A DNA stretch of 28,157 bases from JAKQIM01 sp964633225 (GTDB lineage Bacteria; Chloroflexota; Anaerolineae; Anaerolineales; UBA4823), in NCBI GenBank assembly GCA_964633225.1, contig CAZWFQ010000049.1, forward strand, positions 1 to 28,157. Reading direction: 5' to 3'. The position numbers were made by a program, and so were the translations under genes. Under the pieces are notes generated by a model. That model was given only the letters and a program-made list of their open reading frames with translations, ran no database searches and had not been told where the DNA came from. Positions 22,527 through 28,157 of the stretch are shown in pieces. Positions within the stretch are counted from its first letter, which is position 1; each line of letters starts with the position of its first letter.

Positions 22527-23297
22527 TTAAGATGTAGGCGCCTTGAGCTCGGCCAGTACTTGTTGGGCTAATGGTGGATCATCGGTAAAAACACCATCTA
22601 CGCCGATCGCAAAAAGGCGTTCAAGATCAGCACGCAGGTTGACTGTGTAAACATTTACCCGCCGGCCTTGCTGGTGGGTGCGTTGGATCAGGGCTGGAGT
22701 CGCATCGCCCTTTTCGGGGTGCAGGGCCTGGTAAGGTACCAGCAGTTTGCCGAGCCAGCCGCGTGCCCATGTGCCGGATTTTCCTTGGACGGTTAACAAT
22801 CCAAGGGGAATCTCTGGTAACTGCCGGTGGGCGCGTCGCAGTGCCAGGGGATTAAATGATGAGAACATAACGCTTTGCATCAGCCCAAACTTCTTGACCA
22901 GGTCCGTTACTTTCTCTGGCAGGCTGTCAGCCATCGAAGCATAATTGGCGATTTCGATGTTAATGAAGATCTTCCCTCCAACTGCCTCAAAAACATCATC
23001 CAGGGTCGGCAGCCTTTCACCTTTGAAGGCCGAATTAAAATGCGCGCCTGCATCCAGATCGCGTAGGGCTGCCAGGGGTGTTTGGATCACCATCCCTTGG
23101 CCGTTGGTGGTGCGTTCTAACGTTTGATCATGGATGACGATCACGTGCCCATCTGCGGTAAGTTTGGTGTCCAGTTCGATGGCATCGGCTTTTTGTTCCA
23201 CTGCCAGGCGAAAGGCCGCCAATGTGTTTTCGGGGGCGTGCGCGCTTGCACCGCGGTGTGCGAAGATGGTGGGACGTGGTAAATTTTCGAAAGCCAT
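22527..23297 (-). CDS. Glycerophosphodiester phosphodiesterase (GDPD family)
   Basis: 256 aa, a single GDPD TIM-barrel domain. Catalytic signature visible: H14-R15-G in AHRGASAHAPENTL, E41 and D43 in ELDTKL, H56 in VIVIHDQTLERTTNG, and INIEIAN metal-binding Glu further on. It hydrolyses glycerophosphodiesters to glycerol-3-phosphate and an alcohol. No signal peptide, so cytosolic. It is first in the GDPD-CoA-transferase-GH3 run. The ATG lies 22 bases after a -10 hexamer; GGTG about 7 bases ahead of it is a weak SD. The cytosolic form usually recycles phospholipid head groups; lipid turnover would fit a membrane-surface operon. Confidence 0.94.
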   Translation of the reverse strand: MAFENLPRPTIFAHRGASAHAPENTLAAFRLAVEQKADAIELDTKLTADGHVIVIHDQTLERTTNGQGMVIQTPLAALRDLDAGAHFNSAFKGERLPTLDDVFEAVGGKIFINIEIANYASMADSLPEKVTDLVKKFGLMQSVMFSSFNPLALRRAHRQLPEIPLGLLTVQGKSGTWARGWLGKLLVPYQALHPEKGDATPALIQRTHQQGRRVNVYTVNLRADLERLFAIGVDGVFTDDPPLAQQVLAELKAPTS

Positions 23298-23319
23298 AAA
23301 TACACCAGCCGGGTTTAAG

Positions 23320-23328
23320 ATTATAGTT
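23320..23328 (-). promoter_or_regulatory. Promoter of the GDPD operon
   Basis: Minus-strand AACTATAAT with a perfect hexamer (23325-23320). It overlaps the stop codon of the upstream AAA ATPase gene. No -35 stands out. The GDPD ATG lies 22 bases after the hexamer. Confidence 0.4.
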
Positions 23329-24661
23329 CGACGAAATAGGCGGTGGCAGATCGATCAATCAGGTCGCGCGTCATGGCAGGTTCAACAGTCAGGTAGCGGC
23401 TGATATCAATGATCTGGTCGCACAGATCGCGGGGATGAGATGCGCGCAGCTTGCGGGCACGCTTGATATACCATTCCTGGAGCAGGTATGCCAGGCCTTG
23501 GTCGCTGTACTGTACACCCTTGGCGTTAGCCACGCGTTTGAAAATCTCGCGATACTCCTCGTAGCTTGGATCGCCAATCTCGATCTTGTGGCGTAAGCGG
23601 CGTAAGAAGGCCTCGTCAACCAGGTCGCGCGGGGGCAGGTTGGTTGAGAAAACGACCAGCACATCAAAAGGAATTTCAATTTTGCGGCCGGTGTGCAGGG
23701 TAAGAAAATCGAGACGGTTTTCCAGGGGCACGATCCAGCGGTTGAGCAGATCGCGTGGGCGTACGAGTTGGCGGCCAAAGTCATCGATCAATAAAATACC
23801 GCCATTTGCCTTGACCTGGAATGGAGCTTCATAGAACTTGTGTGTGTCGTCAAATACCAGGTCGAGCCCGGCCAGGGTTAATTCACCACCCACAACAATG
23901 AATGGCCTGCGGATGCGAACCCAACGTGGGTCGCGGCGTACTGTGGATGTACGCAACGCACCAGTGCCAGGCAGGTTGGTGGCAGGTTCTTCGTTGGCCA
24001 ACTGGTGGTTGACCGAATCATACAGCTTGACCACCTGCCCATCTACATAGATAGCGTAGGGGATGTACATGCTTTCGCGCAAGATCATATTGCCCACTGC
24101 GCGTGCTACACTGGTCTTGCCATTCCCCGGAGGCCCATAGAAGAAAATGGATGTGCCTGAGTTGACTGCCGGCCCAATGCGTTGAAAGGTTGACTCGGAT
24201 AAAACCAGGTGCGAGAGAGCTTGCCGGATGCTGCGGTGGGTTATGGTAGGGCGAGATTGACCCTGGCGGAGAACAGACTCGTTATAAACCTGGATTGGCA
24301 CTGGCGCGGGTCCAGCATATTGACTGCGCTCTAAGGCCTCGCGTGCCCGGGCCAAGCCCGCGCTGGTAATGGCATATAAATAGGCCCCTTCACCCAGGCC
24401 TATCTGTGAGGATTTTACCTCAATAAATTTTTCCCGTTTTAACGCTTCTAAGATCTGGTCTACCAGGCCGGTGAAAGGGAGCGCCATTTCTTCAGCCATT
24501 TTGAAGCCGCTTAGATAGCCTTGAAAATACAGGATCTTCAAAGCCAGGTCTTGCAGCCAAAGCTGCGAAAGCCCAGTATCCTCGATCTTGGTGAGGTTGG
24601 GCGGAGTAAACGCACCGCTGGGGGCGCTTGTAGCTACAGGTCGGGAGCGCGCATTATCCAT
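23321..24661 (-). CDS. AAA family ATPase with N-terminal winged-helix region
   Basis: 446 aa. Residues about 30-115 form a winged-helix-like region (LWLQDLALKILYFQGYLSG, LVDQILEALKREKFIEV, YLYAITSAGLARAREALE). The AAA core has Walker A GPPGNGKTS (176-184), Walker B LIDDFG (291-296), sensor 1 FSTN and a Arg-rich block FLRRLRHKIEIG consistent with sensor 2 or an arginine finger. A charged C-terminal lid follows. It resembles clusterless AAA ATPases of Chloroflexota and Actinobacteria; its target is not known to me. Strong AGGAGG upstream of ATG 24661. It is monocistronic or leads into the GDPD run, whose promoter overlaps its stop. Confidence 0.88.
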   Translation of the reverse strand: MDNARSRPVATSAPSGAFTPPNLTKIEDTGLSQLWLQDLALKILYFQGYLSGFKMAEEMALPFTGLVDQILEALKREKFIEVKSSQIGLGEGAYLYAITSAGLARAREALERSQYAGPAPVPIQVYNESVLRQGQSRPTITHRSIRQALSHLVLSESTFQRIGPAVNSGTSIFFYGPPGNGKTSVARAVGNMILRESMYIPYAIYVDGQVVKLYDSVNHQLANEEPATNLPGTGALRTSTVRRDPRWVRIRRPFIVVGGELTLAGLDLVFDDTHKFYEAPFQVKANGGILLIDDFGRQLVRPRDLLNRWIVPLENRLDFLTLHTGRKIEIPFDVLVVFSTNLPPRDLVDEAFLRRLRHKIEIGDPSYEEYREIFKRVANAKGVQYSDQGLAYLLQEWYIKRARKLRASHPRDLCDQIIDISRYLTVEPAMTRDLIDRSATAYFVEL

Positions 24662-24695
24662 ACAATCCTCCTGAACACATTGGGATGATACGATG

Positions 24696-24704
24696 ATTAT
24701 AGCA
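24696..24704 (-). promoter_or_regulatory. Promoter of the AAA ATPase (extended -10)
   Basis: Minus-strand TGCTATAAT with a perfect hexamer (24701-24696), 34 bases ahead of the ATG, which has its own AGGAGG. It is back to back with the glycosyltransferase promoter at 24765-24773. Confidence 0.55.
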
Positions 24705-24764
24705 CGGCATTTGCCATCTGTTCACCAAAAGGGCATCAAAAAAATCGTGTAACTCAAAAACCCC

Positions 24765-24773
24765 TGATATAAT
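24765..24773 (+). promoter_or_regulatory. Promoter of the glycosyltransferase (extended -10)
   Basis: TGATATAAT with a perfect hexamer at 24768-24773. Exactly 7 bases separate it from the ATG at 24781, so transcription should begin at the initiator codon. Confidence 0.6.
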
Positions 24774-24780
24774 TGTGGCC

Positions 24781-25464
24781 ATGAAATTATCAGTCGTGAT
24801 CCCAGTTTATAATGAAGAGAAAACCATCCGCGAGATCATCCGCCGGGTGCAGGTCACTGGCCTGGTGGATGAGATTGTGGTGGTGGATGATGGCTCGGTG
24901 GATGGCAGCCGGGCTATCCTGGCTGAGCTGGATGGAACAGGGACAGTGCGTGTCTTCATGCACGATCGCAACCAGGGTAAGGGTGCGGCTGTGCGGACGG
25001 GCATCCGGAATGCCAGGGGCGAGCTGATCCTGATCCAGGATGCAGATTTGGAATATGACCCGCGCGATTATCCAGCGTTGCTCAAACCCATCGATGAGGG
25101 GATGGCAGACGTGGTTTATGGTTCGCGTTTTTTGGGTGCTTCCAGGCGGCCAATCTTATTCTGGAATATGGTAGCCAATAAAATATTGACCCTGGTCACC
25201 AATGTTTTGTATAACAATATTTTGACCGATATGGAAACAGGCTACAAGCTCTTCCGGCGCGAGATTGTCCAGGACATGCCGCTGCATGCCCGGGGTTTTG
25301 AATTTGAGCCCGAGTTTACTGCCAAGATCTTGAAACGCAAAGCGCGTCTCTTCGAAGTCCCCATCACCTTCAACCCGCGCAATTATACTGAGGGTAAGAA
25401 GATCAAGGCCATTGATGCTTTTATTGCGATATGGGCCCTGTTCAAGTATCGCTTTGTTGATTAA
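24781..25464 (+). CDS. Family 2 glycosyltransferase, dolichol/polyprenyl-phosphate mannosyltransferase type
   Basis: 227 aa from ATG 24781; a GTG at 24775 would add two residues. GT-A fold: SVVIPVYNEEKTI (4-16), VVVDDGSVDGS (34-44), NQGKGAAVRTGI, and the metal-binding DXD region QDADLEY (D87, D89). ADVVYGSRF and FEFEPEFTAKI follow, with ITFNPRNYTEGKKI near the end. This is the DPM1-like group that charges a polyprenyl phosphate with a sugar at the membrane surface; no transmembrane domain is present. No SD; the mRNA is predicted to be leaderless. Its stop overlaps the convergent recJ stop by four bases. The sugar donor is not identifiable. Confidence 0.92.
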   Translation: MKLSVVIPVYNEEKTIREIIRRVQVTGLVDEIVVVDDGSVDGSRAILAELDGTGTVRVFMHDRNQGKGAAVRTGIRNARGELILIQDADLEYDPRDYPALLKPIDEGMADVVYGSRFLGASRRPILFWNMVANKILTLVTNVLYNNILTDMETGYKLFRREIVQDMPLHARGFEFEPEFTAKILKRKARLFEVPITFNPRNYTEGKKIKAIDAFIAIWALFKYRFVD

Positions 25465-27158
25465 TTGCTTGCCCGCATGTCGCGTACGTTAAGCTGCAGG
25501 GAAACCCGCCCATTATACTCGTTCTTTTCAAACGTGTATAACAAGTCAATTGAAGCTGGCATCTTCCCCACCCAGTGACCAAACCGGAAGGCGATCGCGT
25601 CATACGTGATGCGGCCATCGGTTACGGCTAACTTCAGATGGCTGCTGTCTTTGCCAATCGCTTTCTGGCGCGTTACGCGCAAACCGCGCGACACAAACGC
25701 TGCCTGGCGGTTGCCATACCCGGTTGGCTGCAGCCAATCCAGGTGATTTAATAGCTCAGGTTTTAATTCCGCCAGGGGGAGTTCGATGTCTGCGTGCAGC
25801 ACAGGGCGCAGATCCAGCTCTGCCAGTTGCGCCCTGGCAATGGCCTGCAGGCGCTCTACCAGCGGGGGCAGGTTTTCATTGCGCACTGTGAACCCGGCTG
25901 CTGCAGCGTGCCCACCGTGATGATCTAGTAGATCAGCACACTGATCCAGTGCTTGGGTAATGTGAAACTCAGGTATGCTGCGGCAAGAGCCGACCGTGAA
26001 TTCTTCGCCATGGTGGGCTACGATCACAGGCCGGTAAAATAATTCAGTCAAGCGAGATGCAGCCAGTCCAACCACGCCCGGGTTAAAACTGGGGTCGTCG
26101 GCAAAGATCAAGAAGGCATCTTCTGCTTGAGCTTGTGCAATCTGCTGGGCTTGCTCTTGAATCTGGCGGGTAACCTTTTGGCGCTCGCGGTTTTGGTTGT
26201 CCAATTCTTGGGCCAGGCGAGCTGCTTCTTGAACATCCTGGGTGGTGAGCAGGCGGAAAGCCGCCAGGGCTGAATCCAGGCGGCCGGCTGCATTCAGGCG
26301 CGGCCCCAGTGCGAAGCCAATGTCGGTGGCGGTAACGCGGGCTGGATTCAGGCCGGCGACCCCGATCAAGGACATGATCCCTTGGCGGCTGGGCCGGCGA
26401 ATGCTGCGCAGCCCACGTCGCACCAGGGCGCGGTTTTCTCCCACCAGCGGGGCCAGGTCTGCTACGGTCCCAATTGCCACCAAATCTAGCAAGCTTTCAA
26501 CACTGAAATCTGTATTGGCTGCCTGTTGGAGCAATCCGGCTGCCAGCTTGTAGGCCAATCCAACCCCTGCCAGGTCTTTGTCGGGGTATGTATCGCCCGG
26601 CAGCTTGGGATTGATGATCGCCAGTGCATCAGGGATTTCGTCGCCTGGATGGTGGTGGTCGGTAATGATCAAATCCAGGCCTAGCTGGCGAGCATGCTCG
26701 GCTTCTGCCAACGAGCGGATACCGCAGTCCACGGTGATCACCAGGCGAATGCCTTCGGCATGCAAGGTGCTCAACGCTTCGATGTTCAATCCATACCCTT
26801 CATCGAAGCGATTGGGAATATAAGGGCGCACATCTGCCCCAAGTAATTGGAAGATCTGGATCAGCAGGGCGGTTGCCGTTACACCATCTGCATCATAATC
26901 GCCATATACTGCGATGGGTTCGTGTTTTTGGATTGCATGCCAGATGCGATCGGTTGCAGCCGCAAAACCAGATAGGTTGGCAGGCTCGGTGCCGGCAGGC
27001 GGCTGAGCTTCGAGATATTGAAGGGCAGCTTCGGGCGTGGCGTAACCGCGGTTGAATAAAATTTGCCGCAGTACAGAAGGGTACCTTTGTAGCGCATAGT
27101 CAATATCTTGAGAAATCGGCGCCGCGACTTCCCATTGCTTGTCGAGTGGGGTGATCAT
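25461..27158 (-). CDS. recJ: Single-stranded-DNA-specific exonuclease RecJ
   Basis: 565 aa, the usual length. DHH phosphoesterase: motif I YGDYDADG (85-92), motif II VDCG (143-146), motif III TDHHHPG (DHH 167-169), then a DHHA1 domain with GHAAAAGFTV near residue 415 and a C-terminal OB-like domain. RecJ degrades ssDNA 5'-to-3' in recombination and mismatch repair, using Mn2+ or Mg2+. The ATG lies 15 bases after the ROK kinase stop, in the same transcript; the SD is weak. Its 3' end overlaps that of the glycosyltransferase gene on the opposite strand, with no hairpin terminator visible. Confidence 0.96.
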   Translation of the reverse strand: MITPLDKQWEVAAPISQDIDYALQRYPSVLRQILFNRGYATPEAALQYLEAQPPAGTEPANLSGFAAATDRIWHAIQKHEPIAVYGDYDADGVTATALLIQIFQLLGADVRPYIPNRFDEGYGLNIEALSTLHAEGIRLVITVDCGIRSLAEAEHARQLGLDLIITDHHHPGDEIPDALAIINPKLPGDTYPDKDLAGVGLAYKLAAGLLQQAANTDFSVESLLDLVAIGTVADLAPLVGENRALVRRGLRSIRRPSRQGIMSLIGVAGLNPARVTATDIGFALGPRLNAAGRLDSALAAFRLLTTQDVQEAARLAQELDNQNRERQKVTRQIQEQAQQIAQAQAEDAFLIFADDPSFNPGVVGLAASRLTELFYRPVIVAHHGEEFTVGSCRSIPEFHITQALDQCADLLDHHGGHAAAAGFTVRNENLPPLVERLQAIARAQLAELDLRPVLHADIELPLAELKPELLNHLDWLQPTGYGNRQAAFVSRGLRVTRQKAIGKDSSHLKLAVTDGRITYDAIAFRFGHWVGKMPASIDLLYTFEKNEYNGRVSLQLNVRDMRASN

Positions 27159-27173
27159 TTGCTTTGTTTACCC

Positions 27174-28115
27174 TTAGACTGGCTCGAAGGTTTGGGCCAG
27201 GGCCAGGGCTCCTTTTAACCCCACGTCATCTCCAAGCGCAGCAGTTGCTAAGGTCAAATTTTCAACATACTGCGCGGATAGCACATGCTCGTGTAATGCT
27301 GCACGCAGGGGGTCAAGCAGGTATCGGCCGCTTTGGGTAACGCCGCCTCCGATGATGACGGCAGATGGATTGAAAATGTGCAGCCAATCTGCAATTGCCA
27401 CGCCCAGGTAATTGCCAGCCCTCGCCAGGGCGGCGGCTGCCAGTTTGTCGCCCCGTTGGGCAGCCATAGAGACATCTTTGGCGCTGATCTTTTTGCTTTC
27501 AGATAAGATTGAAGGCACACCCTTGTTGATCTCTTCGCGTGCCCATCTGGCGATCGATGGCCCCGAGGCAATTGCTTCCAGATGGCCACGCTGACCACAG
27601 CCGCACAAGGGCCCGTTTGGGATAACTGTTACGTGCCCCAGCTCGGCCGCCAGGCCGCTCACGCCCAGCAGTAACTTGTCGTTAATGATCACGCCGCCGC
27701 CAATGCCCGTGCTAACGGTGATATAGATCAGGTGGTGATGGCCTTGCCCAGCCCCAAAACGCCACTCGCCCAGCGCAGCCAGGTTGGCGTCATTGCCAAT
27801 GGCGGTGGGTACATGAAAGCGATCTTCGATATGTTTGCGCAGCGGCAAATTATCCCAGCCTGGAATATTGGGCGCTTCATAAAGAATGCCTGTATACGGA
27901 TCGGACGGCCCTGGTGCAGCGACGCTGATGGCCTTGATCGTCTCCCCGGGCGGGCTGATTGATTCTAAAAGATGAAGGAAGCGTTCCAGGGAAGTGCCAG
28001 GGCCGCCTTGGGTAGCTATTTTTTCCACGCGGACAGGCTTCTGGCTTAAAACCGGAAAGCAAGCTGCTCGCATTTGTGTACCGCCGATGTCTGCAACAAG
28101 GTAATATTCTGCCAT
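27174..28115 (-). CDS. ROK-family sugar kinase (glucokinase-like)
   Basis: 313 aa from ATG 28115. Phosphate-1 loop DIGGTQMRA (9-17), catalytic Asp in IGNDANLAAL, STGIGGGVI, and the ROK zinc region ELGHVTVIP then CGCGQRGHLEAIASG. In most ROK proteins that motif is CGCGxxGCLE; here the third Cys is His, which can still bind zinc. No N-terminal DNA-binding domain, so a kinase rather than a NagC/XylR-type repressor. A longer frame begins at 28151, but MAEYYLVADIGG is the standard ROK start and the promoter lies inside the extension: the -10 ends 7 bases before ATG 28115, with no SD, implying a leaderless mRNA. It precedes recJ by 15 bases. The sugar is not determined. Confidence 0.93.
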   Translation of the reverse strand: MAEYYLVADIGGTQMRAACFPVLSQKPVRVEKIATQGGPGTSLERFLHLLESISPPGETIKAISVAAPGPSDPYTGILYEAPNIPGWDNLPLRKHIEDRFHVPTAIGNDANLAALGEWRFGAGQGHHHLIYITVSTGIGGGVIINDKLLLGVSGLAAELGHVTVIPNGPLCGCGQRGHLEAIASGPSIARWAREEINKGVPSILSESKKISAKDVSMAAQRGDKLAAAALARAGNYLGVAIADWLHIFNPSAVIIGGGVTQSGRYLLDPLRAALHEHVLSAQYVENLTLATAALGDDVGLKGALALAQTFEPV

Positions 28116-28122
28116 GTGTAAA

Positions 28123-28131
28123 AGTATAGCA
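28123..28131 (-). promoter_or_regulatory. Promoter of ROK kinase-recJ (extended -10)
   Basis: Minus-strand TGCTATACT, an extended -10 with one mismatch to TATAAT (hexamer 28128-28123). Seven bases separate it from ATG 28115. This fixes the kinase start and rules out the upstream in-frame ATG at 28151. Confidence 0.55.
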
Positions 28132-28157
28132 TAAAAGCATTTTTCCGACAAAATCTA

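Overview
The window looks like a chromosomal segment of a Chloroflexota bacterium, most likely class Anaerolineae. This is inferred from gene content and protein style, not from a database search: mid-50s GC by eye, a PknB-like kinase beside an FHA regulator, a CpXC zinc-domain protein, a membrane-anchored NagZ-type GH3 protein, an archaeal-style class III aminotransferase, and many single-gene or leaderless transcripts. I see no insertion sequence, prophage, CRISPR array, rRNA or tRNA. It reads as ordinary core and signalling DNA with some unusual regulatory architecture. There is one 100-N assembly gap (5178-5277) inside the pyruvate dehydrogenase E1-alpha gene. No gene-free stretch exceeds 300 bases.

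Layout. 1-1950: an ABC-F ATPase preceded by a promoter, a 28-codon leader ORF and an intrinsic-terminator hairpin, resembling an attenuator. 1959-4774 (minus): rpsO then pnp, the classical S15-PNPase pair, with a long hairpin in the pnp leader. 4816-7776 (plus): pdhA-pdhB-pdhC (E1-alpha with gap, E1-beta, lipoyl E2). 7834-9819 (plus): a lone receiver, an unrecognised protein and a PleD-like REC-GGDEF diguanylate cyclase. 9861-12542 (minus): tgt, uppP and a phosphate-binding-like lipoprotein, with overlapping ends. A palindromic divergent promoter region follows. 12688-16927 (plus): class III aminotransferase, GAF-PAS histidine kinase and CpXC protein. 16972-18808: an FHA-winged-helix regulator and a tail-anchored Ser/Thr kinase, divergently transcribed. 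18813-23297 (minus): glycerophosphodiester phosphodiesterase, an orphan CoA-transferase beta-type protein and a large anchored GH3 protein. 23321-24704 (minus): an AAA ATPase with an N-terminal winged helix. 24765-25464 (plus): a DPM1-like glycosyltransferase. 25461-28131 (minus): a ROK sugar kinase then recJ.

How parts work together. The PDH genes make acetyl-CoA from pyruvate; no E3 gene is in the window. rpsO-pnp links ribosome assembly and RNA turnover. The kinase and FHA regulator look like a phospho-threonine-reading transcription switch reminiscent of PknH-EmbR. The receiver and GGDEF genes suggest phosphorylation-controlled c-di-GMP output. UppP and the glycosyltransferase both use undecaprenyl or polyprenyl carriers.

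A theme across the window is a repeated extended -10 promoter element, TGnTATAAT. Several genes begin 5 to 9 bases after the hexamer with no Shine-Dalgarno sequence (tgt, the FHA regulator, the glycosyltransferase, the ROK kinase and the ABC-F leader ORF), suggesting leaderless mRNAs alongside normal SD-led genes.
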